64,000 nucleotides of DNA from Prevotella sp. KH2C16 (GTDB taxonomy: Bacteria; Bacteroidota; Bacteroidia; Bacteroidales; Bacteroidaceae), in assembly GCF_900113305.1 (NCBI RefSeq), contig NZ_FOOW01000001.1, positions 62,001-126,000 on the forward strand. The letters are read 5' to 3'. Positions within the stretch are counted from its first letter, which is position 1; the number at the start of each line of letters is the position of its first letter. The translations under genes and the position numbers were made by a program. Positions 8,791 to 17,649 of the stretch are shown piece by piece. Under the pieces are notes generated by a model. That model was given only the letters and a program-made list of their open reading frames with translations. It did no database searches and was not told the DNA's origin.

Positions 8791-9321
8791 CTACAATCCA
8801 CTCCTATATCTTTCCAGGAATTGCCGGAGTCCGTTGCGTATGGAATGCAGGCCAAACAGCTCGGGGCGAATATCCTTGGTGGATACCCAGAGGATTTCCG
8901 CCGCGTCGTCGGAAGCTTTGAGCGGTGAGAAATCATCCACCCTGCAAAGGTAGAACTGGTCGAGAGTAGGAATATCAATACCGCCATAGGAGTACTTGTT
9001 CGGGCAACTGAAGAGATACTCCGCCTCTCCTACCAAAAGCCCGGTTTCCTCCATAACCTCTCGCTTCACTCCCTCCTCAGCAGTCTCATTCTCGTCGGCG
9101 AATCCACCGGGAAGGTCATAGGTTCCCCGCGCCGGCTCTTTCTTTCGAAGCACAACAAGCACTTCGTCTCGTTCGTTCACGATGAACGCGGCATTGGCGG
9201 CACTCGGATTCACGAAATACTCGAAACCGCAGCTCCCGCAAAGCAGGCTTTTCCCCGAATTCGGGGAAAAGCTACTACTCCCGCAGACCGGGCAAAACTT
9301 GAACTTTTCTAATATTTTCAT
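8791..9321 (-). CDS. NUDIX hydrolase with N-terminal zinc ribbon
   Basis: NUDIX hydrolases cleave nucleoside diphosphates linked to another group. The 176-residue protein has a zinc ribbon (Cys10, Cys13, Cys28, Cys31; CPVCG and CGSCG) followed by the NUDIX fold. The catalytic box is complete: Gly73, Glu79, then REVMEETGL at 87-95, matching GX5EX7REUXEEXGU. The ribbon-plus-NUDIX layout resembles NADH pyrophosphatase (NudC) and related proteins, but this one is shorter and its substrate is unassigned. It lies 41 bp downstream of the GH106 gene in the same orientation and may be read through from it, although a functional link is not obvious. Confidence 0.9.
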   Translation of the reverse strand: MKILEKFKFCPVCGSSSFSPNSGKSLLCGSCGFEYFVNPSAANAAFIVNERDEVLVVLRKKEPARGTYDLPGGFADENETAEEGVKREVMEETGLLVGEAEYLFSCPNKYSYGGIDIPTLDQFYLCRVDDFSPLKASDDAAEILWVSTKDIRPELFGLHSIRNGLRQFLERYRSGL

Positions 9322-9362
9322 CTTCTAAAAGACTTCCATGCGATGGCGTGAACTGCCCCTGT

Positions 9363-12300
9363 CTATTTCCTCAACTGTAGCTTCATCGGGCCCACCAAAC
9401 CGGCAGGAATCAGCGGACTCTTGGCATCGTAGAACTTAAACGAGGTATAGGTATAGCGGCGTTTACAGTCAGGCTGCTGATCGCCGATGATGCGGTTTCG
9501 CCACAAGCTCGTTACCGCAATCTCCACTTGGTTATCACCTTTCTTCAAGGCATCGGTGATATCTACGGAATAAGGCGGTTTCCACTGCCACCCGAAGTTC
9601 TTTCCATTCACCTTCACCCCGGCAAGATAATACACCGTGCCCAAATCCAGGAGAATCCGGCCTTGCTTAAGTTCTTTCTTCGAAAGCTTGAAATGATTGG
9701 TATACACGGCCGTTCCTCCGAAATACTTGATTCCGGCATCGCTTGATTCCGTATAAGACTTCAGGCTATCGGTGGTAATCATCTCCGGCGCACCGAGGTT
9801 TTTCTGGAACAGAACGGTCCAAGGGCCGTCAATGGTTTTCAGGTGCGAGAGAGTCGTCTCCGGCAGTTTCTGAATGGCATGATGGTCCACCTCTCCCTGG
9901 AATACCACGAACACGGCATCGCCCGGCGTCAGATTCAGTTCTACTATAGAGTTTTCATCGGTAATACGGTAGTTCACTTCTTCGGTCTCACCCGTCTCCG
10001 GGCGCCACACCATCGGTTTCAAGCCGCGCACATTGAAGGTTGCGTTCATCTTGCAACCGTGGAAAGAGCGATTGTTTATCCAATATATCTCGGCATCAGG
10101 AGTCGTACGGTGCACAAAGCGCAGGCTGTCCATGTCTTCGGCCTCAAAGTCGGGAGCCACCCCGATTGCCTTGAGCACATCGCCGACCGACATACCCGTA
10201 TAGATATTCTTGCGCCCCGTGTTCCAAATATCGTCCACAAGGCGTTTCCATTCTTCCTTCGAATCACTCAAAGAGGGGCATACGGTAGGTCGTTCCCCGC
10301 AGACAGGCGCTCCTTTTCTTACCATTTCATCGAGTTTCCTAAGAGCCTGGACGGTCATCCTCGTTGTATTCTTGTCGAGCATGAGCAACCTGTATTTCAT
10401 GCCCGAGGGAGCCACAAAGTCATGCCCGTCATACGAAAGCAGGTCAACAAGTGCCGTGGTATTCACATAGTCGTAGCTGTAAGAGGGCGGAACGGCCGGC
10501 AAGTCATTATTGAAACAAGCCGTTACATTGGTGTCCTCACCATAGTAGCAAGCCACATCCGCCACATACTGCCCCTGCGAGAGCATGTAACTGGTGCGTG
10601 CGAGGTAGTCGGTCCACGGCTTTGCCTGTTCTGCCCATGTCTCAAAACGATGGAACCATTGACCGTATACCTCCAGACCTTGTCCCGGAATCTTGTCGTC
10701 CACGGGCTGATGGGCACTCTCATGGATGACCACCCGGTTCAGTCCGCTGGCAAACTCGAGGTCTATCACCCGCTTCAAGATGCTTGGATAGAGTGAATAA
10801 GCCAACCCGATACCGTCGTTTCCATTCGCCGTCAGCGACTCGGCAGCCACGAGGTTCTGCCCCCAGAGGTGTGCCACGGAGGCCGACTCATGGATATCGG
10901 CCTGCTTCCCGTTCTCGGTCTTGTCCTTGAAATCCATCAGCCTGACACTCGACCACATGGCTCCCATCGGAATATCGGCGTTCTTCTTCACATCCATTCC
11001 GTCTGCGAGGAAGGGACGCGAGGACTCATGGCTTTCCATGTAGGTCTTTATTCCACGCCGGTGAAGTATTTCCCTGGCCTTGCCGTACTGGTTTTCCTGA
11101 ATAAGCTCGCACAGGGTCTTGCGCCAGTCGAAAAGGAAGCGGTCGGTCTGCTCGGCGTCTCCCATAATCTGTCCTGCCAACGCAGGCATCCACGGAGTCA
11201 GCTCATAGCCGCGCCGACGCTTGAATTCTTCCTTTATTTTCGGGGTCCATGTGCAGATTCCAGCCTCATAGCTGTCGAACATCATGTGCTCGATACCGTC
11301 TTTGCCCATTCTGTTTCCCGAGGCATCCTGGTAGATGTCCACGAGATGTTCGAGATAACGGCCCACGGCATCGGCATCCAGTTTGTCCACTTCAAGCCCT
11401 GTCGCCTCCGGTGAGGCGGGATGGTTCTGCTTCCCGGTGAGGGAGTAGCCGAAGCGGTAGATGCGCCATTTACCCTTGGGTGCCTTCCATACAAGCTGTC
11501 CGTTGGCGTCTATCTTGTCGGTCAGGTCGACCACTTCTGCCAGCTGGGGTTCCTTGTCGCTGCTCACGGTAGGGCCTTTCGCTATATTCGAGGGCGTCCC
11601 GAAACCGGCCTTATCGGCCGCGCGGTTCACCTTGTTGACGGTGTAAAGGCGCAGTTCGCTTACCGCAATCGGCCGTTTCTGATTCTCGAAGCATACACGG
11701 AAGTATCTTGCCGTCGTCGAGGGGATATTCACCGTCTGGAGCATGGCTCCGCTAATGGGTATCTTGCAGATGTCGCGGAAGGTCTTGCCGTCGTCGCTGG
11801 CCTGCAGGAACTTCGTCGCGGCAGGCTCGTTGGTCGTCCATACGCGCCAGGTGCGCCCGTCAGCCACGCTCAGAGCCTTGATGGTGTAAGGCTTGTCAAA
11901 CTCCACCTGAATCCATTTATAGCCCTTCGCGGTATCGCCCGGAAGCCTGGATGCCTTCACGACATCTTCGTCCGTCAACTGCCGTAGGGTGAAGTTGCCG
12001 TCGCTCGAGGTAATCCTCGCTCCCATTTGCTGCATGCTTAAATCGCCCGGAGAAAGGGGTACGGCGAGCACATTAATATCTTGATAGTAAGTCTGCCCAT
12101 GGGCATCGTCGCCAGAAGGGACATTCTGGAAGGGGCCGCTCACCCTGAAAGGTTCCGGCAGCTGTATCTTCAAGGTGGAACCGCCTTGGACATCCGTCTC
12201 CCTCCATACCAGCTTCTTCATGGCATCCTCCGGCTTCACCCACGGCCCGCCGGTATTGCTCCAGCCCGGAGCACTGGTTACCGTGGTGGCCAGCCCTAAC

Positions 12301-12620
12301 GAGTCGGCCAGGTCGACGGCATACTTGAAGCAGTCTTTCCATTCCGGTGTCATAAAAGTGATACGCTTCGGAACCACCCGCGGAGTCTTCAGCCCGGCAT
12401 CGAAGATATGCACGCCTCCGATTCCCACCCGCTGCATCCACAAGAGATCCTTGCGGATGCCGTCTTTTGAGATGTTTCCGTTCATCCAATGCCACCACAC
12501 CTGAGGCCGCGCCTCCTGCGGGGGATTCACAAAGCCGGCCTTCAACGCATTGTCCTGAGCCTGCATGCCTAAAGCCCAAAAGACACAAAGTGCCAAAGTA
12601 AAAATTCTGAAATGTTTCAT
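9363..12620 (-). CDS. GH106-type glycoside hydrolase, exported
   Basis: The 1,085-residue protein begins with a Sec signal peptide (about residues 1-21, ending near MQAQ) and enters a region typical of family GH106: RPQVWWHWMNGNISKDGIR, then VGIGGVHIFDAGL, TPEWKDCFKYAVDLAD and SAPGWSNTGGPWV. The C-terminal 150 residues look like a GH2-type beta-sandwich (VDITDALKKGDNQVEI, then VTSLWRNRIIGD). GH106 members described so far are alpha-L-rhamnosidases acting on pectins and related glycans, so rhamnose release in the periplasm is the best guess. Many close relatives are uncharacterised, and I could not place the catalytic glutamates with confidence. No SusC/SusD pair is next to it. Confidence 0.88.
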   Translation of the reverse strand: MKHFRIFTLALCVFWALGMQAQDNALKAGFVNPPQEARPQVWWHWMNGNISKDGIRKDLLWMQRVGIGGVHIFDAGLKTPRVVPKRITFMTPEWKDCFKYAVDLADSLGLATTVTSAPGWSNTGGPWVKPEDAMKKLVWRETDVQGGSTLKIQLPEPFRVSGPFQNVPSGDDAHGQTYYQDINVLAVPLSPGDLSMQQMGARITSSDGNFTLRQLTDEDVVKASRLPGDTAKGYKWIQVEFDKPYTIKALSVADGRTWRVWTTNEPAATKFLQASDDGKTFRDICKIPISGAMLQTVNIPSTTARYFRVCFENQKRPIAVSELRLYTVNKVNRAADKAGFGTPSNIAKGPTVSSDKEPQLAEVVDLTDKIDANGQLVWKAPKGKWRIYRFGYSLTGKQNHPASPEATGLEVDKLDADAVGRYLEHLVDIYQDASGNRMGKDGIEHMMFDSYEAGICTWTPKIKEEFKRRRGYELTPWMPALAGQIMGDAEQTDRFLFDWRKTLCELIQENQYGKAREILHRRGIKTYMESHESSRPFLADGMDVKKNADIPMGAMWSSVRLMDFKDKTENGKQADIHESASVAHLWGQNLVAAESLTANGNDGIGLAYSLYPSILKRVIDLEFASGLNRVVIHESAHQPVDDKIPGQGLEVYGQWFHRFETWAEQAKPWTDYLARTSYMLSQGQYVADVACYYGEDTNVTACFNNDLPAVPPSYSYDYVNTTALVDLLSYDGHDFVAPSGMKYRLLMLDKNTTRMTVQALRKLDEMVRKGAPVCGERPTVCPSLSDSKEEWKRLVDDIWNTGRKNIYTGMSVGDVLKAIGVAPDFEAEDMDSLRFVHRTTPDAEIYWINNRSFHGCKMNATFNVRGLKPMVWRPETGETEEVNYRITDENSIVELNLTPGDAVFVVFQGEVDHHAIQKLPETTLSHLKTIDGPWTVLFQKNLGAPEMITTDSLKSYTESSDAGIKYFGGTAVYTNHFKLSKKELKQGRILLDLGTVYYLAGVKVNGKNFGWQWKPPYSVDITDALKKGDNQVEIAVTSLWRNRIIGDQQPDCKRRYTYTSFKFYDAKSPLIPAGLVGPMKLQLRK

Positions 12621-12652
12621 CGTATGTTATTAAGTTTATCGCTTTCAATGGA

Positions 12653-12660
12653 CAAAGATA
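12653..12660 (-). promoter_or_regulatory. Predicted -7 box for the GH106 gene
   Basis: TATCTTTG on the minus strand, 32 bp before the ATG at 12620, matches TAnnTTTG exactly. No clear TTTG at 19 bp upstream, so activator dependence is possible. Confidence 0.5.
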
Positions 12661-12837
12661 CTAAAAAATCTGCTATTAATCGCGATTCCCTCTATTATTT
12701 TGTGCTCTTAGGAGACGCTGAAAAGCACCGAGATCCCAGTAAGCCAAGCCCTTTTTAGACGCAGTTTTCGTCCATTTCATCGGCAAAAATAAGAATCAGA
12801 TATAATAGAAAGGAATATAAGAGACCACCTCCTTGTT

Positions 12838-12902
12838 GACAAAATCGGCGAGATTGAACGACAAAATCGGCGAGATCGTGGGACAAAATCGGCGATTTTG
12901 TC
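12838..12902 (+). repeat. Three-unit 22-bp palindromic element, copy A (ACAAAATCGGCGA family)
   Basis: Three units begin exactly 22 bp apart (12838, 12860, 12882), each opening with GACAAAATCGGCGA. The third is a perfect palindrome of 10+1+10 bases (GACAAAATCG, G, CGATTTTGTC). Because of that, the first ten bases of the element are also the inverted repeat of its last ten. It lies 17 nt past the dusB stop and about 180 bp upstream of the GH106 -7 box. A second copy, 57 of 65 positions identical without gaps, is at 57457-57521. Confidence 0.9.
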
Positions 12903-12906
12903 AGGC

Positions 12907-12921
12907 AGGAGGTCGCCTCCT
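12907..12921 (-). other. Short hairpin overlapping the dusB stop codon
   Basis: AGGAGG, TCG loop, CCTCCT is a perfect 6-bp hairpin that includes part of the dusB stop codon (12920-12922). It is followed on the minus strand by palindromic element copy A, so the dusB mRNA would end in consecutive hairpins without a clear U-tract. Confidence 0.6.
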
Positions 12922-13909
12922 ACAAATTCTTCAGCCGTATGCGGCACTCCTCAAGGATGCCCATGAGTTCCTCTACGGTCGTGGCACGGAGCATGGCGAT
13001 GCGTGTCTGACGGAAATCGGGGATGCCCTTGAAGATGGGACTTGCCGCCAAATGGCGACGGGTGTGCAGGATGCCGCGGTACTCGTCGATGCGTGCGACA
13101 TTGATGCGGAGCTGTTCCTCCAGCACATCTATCTTCGTGTCGAGGTCGAGCGAGGAACCGGAATCGCCCTTTCCATCGATGGCATTCCTTATTTCTCGGA
13201 ATATCCAGGGGCAGCCGAAGGTGGCTCTGCCCACCATGACGGCATCCACCCCGTAGGCTTCAAACGCATGCCGGGCCTGCTCGGGCGTGGCGATGTCGCC
13301 GTTGCCGATAATCGGGATGTGGATGCGGGGATTCCGCTTCACCTCGCCGATGAGGCTCCAGTCGGCCTTGCCGGTATACATCTGGCTGCGGGTACGCCCG
13401 TGAATGGTGAGCACCTGGATGCCACAGTCCTGCAACTGCTCGGCCAATTCGGTGATAATCAGGTTCTCCTTGTCCCAGCCGAGGCGTGTCTTGGCGGTAA
13501 CAGGGGTCTTTACGGCCTTTACCACCTCGCGAGCAATATCGAGCATCAGGGGGATATTCTTCAGCAGTCCGCTGCCCGCGCCCTTACTGGCAACCTTCTT
13601 TACCGGGCAGCCGAAGTTCAGGTCGATAACATCGGGGTGAACCTGCTCCACGATTTTTGCGGCCTCGACCATGGAATCCACATCTTTGCCGTAGATCTGG
13701 ATGCCGACAGGACGCTCTGCTTCGTCGATGACCATCTTGGAAAGCGTTGATTTTATCGAGCGGATAATGGCATCGGCCGACACAAACTCGGTATAGACCA
13801 TGGCAGCTCCATGCCGCTTGCAGAGCATGCGGAAGCCGATGTCCGTAACATCTTCCATCGGGGCGAGAAAGAGCGGACGCGGTCCGAATTCTATGTTGCC
13901 GATCTTCAT
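12920..13909 (-). CDS. dusB: tRNA-dihydrouridine synthase (DusB-like)
   Basis: Dus enzymes reduce uridines in the tRNA D-loop using FMN and NADPH. The 329-residue protein shows the TIM-barrel landmarks: LFLAPMEDVTDIGFRML at the N-terminus, VYTEFVSADAI, DLNFGCPVKKV with the catalytic cysteine, then IHGRTRSQMYTGKADW and GNGDIATPEQA in the FMN-phosphate region. The ATG at 13909 gives the normal family length. It lies 27 bp downstream of dprA in the same orientation. A stop-codon hairpin and a palindromic repeat element follow it. The B-type assignment is by length and motif pattern only. Confidence 0.94.
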   Translation of the reverse strand: MKIGNIEFGPRPLFLAPMEDVTDIGFRMLCKRHGAAMVYTEFVSADAIIRSIKSTLSKMVIDEAERPVGIQIYGKDVDSMVEAAKIVEQVHPDVIDLNFGCPVKKVASKGAGSGLLKNIPLMLDIAREVVKAVKTPVTAKTRLGWDKENLIITELAEQLQDCGIQVLTIHGRTRSQMYTGKADWSLIGEVKRNPRIHIPIIGNGDIATPEQARHAFEAYGVDAVMVGRATFGCPWIFREIRNAIDGKGDSGSSLDLDTKIDVLEEQLRINVARIDEYRGILHTRRHLAASPIFKGIPDFRQTRIAMLRATTVEELMGILEECRIRLKNL

Positions 13910-13936
13910 TTCGGATGCAAAGATAGGAAAAAATCT

Positions 13937-15064
13937 TCAGTTGAGCAAATGATACATGCCTCCGGCAAAGGTTTTCACCACACCCTTCATTTCCAACGAG
14001 AAGAGCAAAGCCGACAGCCGGGGAATCGGGATGCCAGTCTTTAGGGTGAGGATGTTCACCTGAAGGTCGTTCTGCCGTGAGAGTGCCTTCACGATTTTCT
14101 GCTCATCCTCCGACAGATTCGGGAATAATTCCCGTTCTATGCCCTGCTGCCTGACCTCCGAGAGGCGTTTCTCCGTCTCCCATCCCATGGCCTTCACGAA
14201 GTCTTCGGCATTCGAGATGAGGGCGGCGCCGTTGTCGCGGATGAGGTTGTTACAGCCCTTGCTGAACTCCGACCCTACCGGACCGGGAAACGCAAAGACA
14301 TCGCGGCCGTAGCTCTGGGCGATGCCACAAGTGATAAGGCCTCCTCCCTTGGGACCGCTCTCCACGAGAACCGTCGCGTCAGAGATGCCCGCCACGATGC
14401 GGTTTCGCCGCACGAAGTTCATCTTGTCGGCATTGGTGCAAGTGAGGAATTCGGTCAGCAACCCTCCATTTCTCACCATTTCATCGGCAATTTGCCGATG
14501 CTGGCGGGGATAAAGGTCGTCCAGGCCATGGGCAAGCACGCCCACCGTAGGGAATCCATTCTGCAACGCCTGGCGGTGGGCGTTGACATCCACCCCGTAG
14601 GCAAGTCCGCTCACGATGAGCACCTGCGGACAGAGCTGCTTCAGGTCGGCGCAGAATTGGCGGGTAATGTCTATTCCGTAAAGCGTAATATGCCGTGTTC
14701 CGACAATGTCTATCACCCTCGCCTGGTTGAGGTCGGCCGTCCCCTTATAAAACAATAGCAACGGCGCGTCGGCACATTCCTTGAGACGCTGGGGATAGCG
14801 GTCGTCGAGCATGCACAGGGGAGTTACTCCGTTCGCCCTGTCCCACTGCAACTCGGCCTCCGCACGGTGCATAGGCTCGCTGACATCCTTGAACGCCTCG
14901 ACCAGCCGGGGCGACGCGTCGGGGATGACCTCACGGATGTCCTTGCGGTGCTCCATCACCGCCGTGGCCGAGCCCAACCTCCGATAGAGCTCCAGCATGC
15001 CGGCCAGCGAGAAGTAATTGATACGCGTGAGGGCTATGGAACAGAGTATCTCCTGCTCGTCCAT
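13937..15064 (-). CDS. dprA: DNA-processing protein DprA
   Basis: DprA loads RecA onto incoming single-stranded DNA during natural transformation. The 375-residue protein has an N-terminal helical region, a Rossmann-like core (DIVGTRHITLYG, VSGLAYGVDVNAH, GGLLTEFL) and a C-terminal winged-helix domain (about residues 310-375, ending LEMKGVVKTFAGGMYHLLN). All parts are intact, so the protein looks functional. No other competence gene is in the window. The start at 15064 directly abuts the thioesterase stop at 15065, indicating co-transcription. Confidence 0.95.
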   Translation of the reverse strand: MDEQEILCSIALTRINYFSLAGMLELYRRLGSATAVMEHRKDIREVIPDASPRLVEAFKDVSEPMHRAEAELQWDRANGVTPLCMLDDRYPQRLKECADAPLLLFYKGTADLNQARVIDIVGTRHITLYGIDITRQFCADLKQLCPQVLIVSGLAYGVDVNAHRQALQNGFPTVGVLAHGLDDLYPRQHRQIADEMVRNGGLLTEFLTCTNADKMNFVRRNRIVAGISDATVLVESGPKGGGLITCGIAQSYGRDVFAFPGPVGSEFSKGCNNLIRDNGAALISNAEDFVKAMGWETEKRLSEVRQQGIERELFPNLSEDEQKIVKALSRQNDLQVNILTLKTGIPIPRLSALLFSLEMKGVVKTFAGGMYHLLN

Positions 15065-15475
15065 CTATTCTGTCTCCAGATATTTGGCAAAGGCACGGTC
15101 GTATTCCTCGCTGTTCCCGAGCCTCCCGTCGATGAGGACAACAAGTTCGACGGTAGCCCTGAGGCAGAGTTTCTCGTCCTTCTCACGGAAGATATCCTGA
15201 TTGAAGACATAGCGGAGGCCTTCTTTCCGGAGTCCCAGTCGCGAGATGAAGACATCGTCGCAGCAGAGAGGGGTTTTGTACTGAAGGTTCATCCGTGCCA
15301 CCACGGCATCTATTCCTCGCTGGTGCATCTCGGAAAAGCTCAGGCCTGTGCTGAGCAGGAAAAGGTGGCGCGTATGCTCCATGTAGTGCAGATAGTTGGC
15401 ATTGTTGACGATGCCCTGTATGTCGCACTCATAGTCGCGCACCTCCATGCGGGTCTCATAGATATATTTGCTCAT
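15065..15475 (-). CDS. Hotdog-fold acyl-CoA thioesterase
   Basis: The 136-residue protein resembles 4-hydroxybenzoyl-CoA/YbgC-type thioesterases. The signature VRDYECDIQGIVNNANYLHY supplies the catalytic aspartate and the following helix, and the later strand KTPLCCDDVFI fits the hotdog sheet. It would hydrolyse acyl-CoA or acyl-carrier thioesters; the substrate is unknown. I start at MSKYIYETR (15475), which overlaps the upstream DUF2851 stop by 4 bp (ATGA), the usual sign of translational coupling. A 43-codon extension upstream in the same frame overlaps DUF2851 coding sequence and is rejected. Confidence 0.92.
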   Translation of the reverse strand: MSKYIYETRMEVRDYECDIQGIVNNANYLHYMEHTRHLFLLSTGLSFSEMHQRGIDAVVARMNLQYKTPLCCDDVFISRLGLRKEGLRYVFNQDIFREKDEKLCLRATVELVVLIDGRLGNSEEYDRAFAKYLETE

Positions 15476-16767
15476 CTTGTCTTTAGGTATTCGTATCCTA
15501 TGCGGCAACGAAGGCAGTCCTTCCTGTCGCAATATTCTTTCTTCAACTGTATCAAAGCCTGCGAGTCGCCGGCGCTCCTCACGGTCAGGCCGCACGCTTT
15601 CCACATCTTTACGATATGGTTGTTTTCCGCCTTCAGCTGGTCGAGGAAGTCAAAGGCACGGTCGCAGAGCTTGTCAGACGACTTGTGCCGCCCATAGGCG
15701 AAGAGCATGGGGATGGCGGTGTTAATCATCAGCAAGTTGAGGGAGAACGGCGAGAGGCGCTTCTCGTTCCTGCTGCTCTCGGAGCCGAAGGTGTAGTGCG
15801 TCTCCCAATAAGGCGTTACCCGGGTCTTCAGAATCTCCTCCATCTGCTCCACGGTGGTGCATTCCATGAGTTGGCTAAGGCCGGCTTTCCGCCCGAAATA
15901 CAAGTTCGCAAGCTGCGATATGCGGATATGAGGGAAGTTCTGGGGGCGCAGCCGCAGGAATCGCCACAGCTTATAGTCCATGGGATGCAAGCCGAACTTA
16001 TGCGCCAGGTAAAGGTATTCGTCCCTCAACCGTGTGAAATAGCCGTCTTCCGAAGCTGCTTTTCGATACCTTTCCGGAACGGCGTCAAGCTCAAGGAGCC
16101 CTGCCTGACCCATGAAGATGGCCTCTATCTGGAAGAGATTGTCGCGGTGATGGTCTACGGCATGCAGGGGAATCGTCTTTGCCCACGCCTCGAAAGCCTC
16201 GCTGTTGATGCCGAACCCGTAGTTACGGGCCAGGGTTACGAAGTAGGCTGCCTCCCAACTGCCGCCGCAGTCGTCGGTTCTTTGCTTGATGGCCTCGGTC
16301 TTCTGCTCCAGTCGCTCGGTCTGCAAGGCGCTCATCCAGCTGTGAAGCATCAGCTTGCCGAGGTCGGGAATAATCCGGTAGCACGGCGGATACTGGTCAG
16401 TAGTGAGGAGTTCCTTATAATGATTCCTTACCGTTTGCGGCACTTCAAGCTCCAGCTGCGGGAGCGTCATGCCGCTGGCAGTCTTCGCCTCGGCATCGGC
16501 CTTTCCCACCACATGCAGTATCACATTGTCGTAATGGGCATCATGGTCGTGCCCATGAGCGAACCAATCGCTCGCCTCATCATGTATTTCAACATTCCCA
16601 ACCCACAGAGTGCCGTCGATCTTGACCTTCGCATTGAAGAAGTCCGGTCCGGAATTGCGGTTATGGAGTCCCGGGTCGATAACCTCGACGAGCTTTCCGC
16701 TCGTGGTCCTCAAATCGCCTAAGGGAAGCAGCCTGTGCTTCCAACAATAGTGAATCAGCTCCTCCAT
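15472..16767 (-). CDS. DUF2851 family protein
   Basis: The 431-residue product matches the Bacteroidetes DUF2851 family: MEELIHYCWKHRLLP at the start, then HNRNSGPDFFNAKVKI and VGNVEIHDEASDWFAHGH. The conserved PDFFNA, NVEIH and H-x-H clusters in the first 100 residues hint at a metal-dependent nuclease-like site, but no activity is established to my knowledge. It has no signal peptide. It heads a tight group with thioesterase, dprA and dusB. The link to DprA might suggest DNA handling; that is inference only. Confidence 0.88.
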   Translation of the reverse strand: MEELIHYCWKHRLLPLGDLRTTSGKLVEVIDPGLHNRNSGPDFFNAKVKIDGTLWVGNVEIHDEASDWFAHGHDHDAHYDNVILHVVGKADAEAKTASGMTLPQLELEVPQTVRNHYKELLTTDQYPPCYRIIPDLGKLMLHSWMSALQTERLEQKTEAIKQRTDDCGGSWEAAYFVTLARNYGFGINSEAFEAWAKTIPLHAVDHHRDNLFQIEAIFMGQAGLLELDAVPERYRKAASEDGYFTRLRDEYLYLAHKFGLHPMDYKLWRFLRLRPQNFPHIRISQLANLYFGRKAGLSQLMECTTVEQMEEILKTRVTPYWETHYTFGSESSRNEKRLSPFSLNLLMINTAIPMLFAYGRHKSSDKLCDRAFDFLDQLKAENNHIVKMWKACGLTVRSAGDSQALIQLKKEYCDRKDCLRCRIGYEYLKTR

Positions 16768-16847
16768 GCGTGCCGGTAATGTTTCTTTCTAAAGTGCAAA
16801 ACTACTAAATTTTTCGTAATAGATAAAGGAAAGAGTAAAAAAATGAC

Positions 16848-16855
16848 TATCTTTG
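16848..16855 (+). promoter_or_regulatory. Predicted -7 box for dapB
   Basis: TATCTTTG, 23 bp before the dapB ATG, matches TAnnTTTG exactly. The region about 19 bp upstream is A-rich without a clear TTTG. It lies between divergent DUF2851 and dapB. Confidence 0.5.
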
Positions 16856-16878
16856 CCGCATAATTAGTAATTGCAATT

Positions 16879-17634
16879 ATGAAAATAGCATTGATCGGCT
16901 ACGGCAAGATGGGGCACATGATTGAGCAGATAGCCCTTGAGCGTGGCCACGAAATCGTGAGTATTATCGACATTGACAATCCTCAAGACTTCAATTCTCC
17001 TGCCTTTGCATCGGCTGATGTCGCCATCGAGTTCACCAACCCGACTGCCGCCTACGCCAATTACCTAAAGGCCTTCGAGCACAATGTCAAGGTTGTGTCG
17101 GGCTCCACGGGATGGATGAAAGACCACAAGGCCGATGTGGAGAACCTGACAAAGGACGGGAAGCAGACCCTCTTCTGGGCTTCCAACTTCTCAATCGGCG
17201 TTGCCATCTTCGCCGCCGTCAACCGTTACCTGGCAAAAATCATGAACCAGTTTCCGCAATACGAGGTGGAGATGGAGGAGACCCACCACATCCACAAGCT
17301 CGACGCACCGTCGGGAACGGCCATCACACTGGCAGAAGACATCGTCGACAACATCGACCGCAAGAGCGACTGGAAAGCCGGAACCACCACATGGGACGAC
17401 GGCCGCGTAGAAGGAGACGGCCGGCACAAGCCCGAAGAACTGATGATCAACAGCGTGCGGCATGCCGAAGTGCCGGGCATACACACCGTTTCCTACGACT
17501 CGGAGGCCGACAAAATCACCATCACCCACGACGCCCACAGCCGCAAGGGGTTTGCCCTCGGTGCCGTGCTGGCGGCAGAATATACCCTGAACCACACCGG
17601 GTTGTTGACCACAAGCGACCTCTTTAAATTCTAA
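16879..17634 (+). CDS. dapB: 4-hydroxy-tetrahydrodipicolinate reductase
   Basis: DapB reduces a cyclic dihydrodipicolinate precursor with NAD(P)H in lysine and diaminopimelate synthesis. The 251-residue protein has the N-terminal dinucleotide fold (IALIGYGKMGHMIEQ), the central FSIGVAIF segment, and the catalytic EETHHIHKLDAPSGTA with the paired histidines and lysine. It is the first of four closely packed genes (dapB, lepB, the lepB-like paralogue, wbqC-like). Gaps are 15 and 9 bp, then a 4-bp overlap. The supply of cell-wall precursor and protein export thus sit together, but I see no direct biochemical link. Confidence 0.96.
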   Translation: MKIALIGYGKMGHMIEQIALERGHEIVSIIDIDNPQDFNSPAFASADVAIEFTNPTAAYANYLKAFEHNVKVVSGSTGWMKDHKADVENLTKDGKQTLFWASNFSIGVAIFAAVNRYLAKIMNQFPQYEVEMEETHHIHKLDAPSGTAITLAEDIVDNIDRKSDWKAGTTTWDDGRVEGDGRHKPEELMINSVRHAEVPGIHTVSYDSEADKITITHDAHSRKGFALGAVLAAEYTLNHTGLLTTSDLFKF

Positions 17635-17649
17635 AAAACATTCAGAACA

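Noticed and set aside
8679..8987. A 102-codon minus-strand frame near the NUDIX gene
   Set aside because: It overlaps the NUDIX 3' end in another frame and includes the terminator hairpin.
12838..12902. Simple rho-independent terminator for dusB
   Set aside because: Palindromes are present but no T-tract follows on the minus strand, and the same element recurs at another locus with 22-bp periodicity.
12833..13750. A 305-codon plus-strand frame
   Set aside because: Antisense to dusB, which has intact catalytic and FMN-binding motifs; its first part is the palindromic element.
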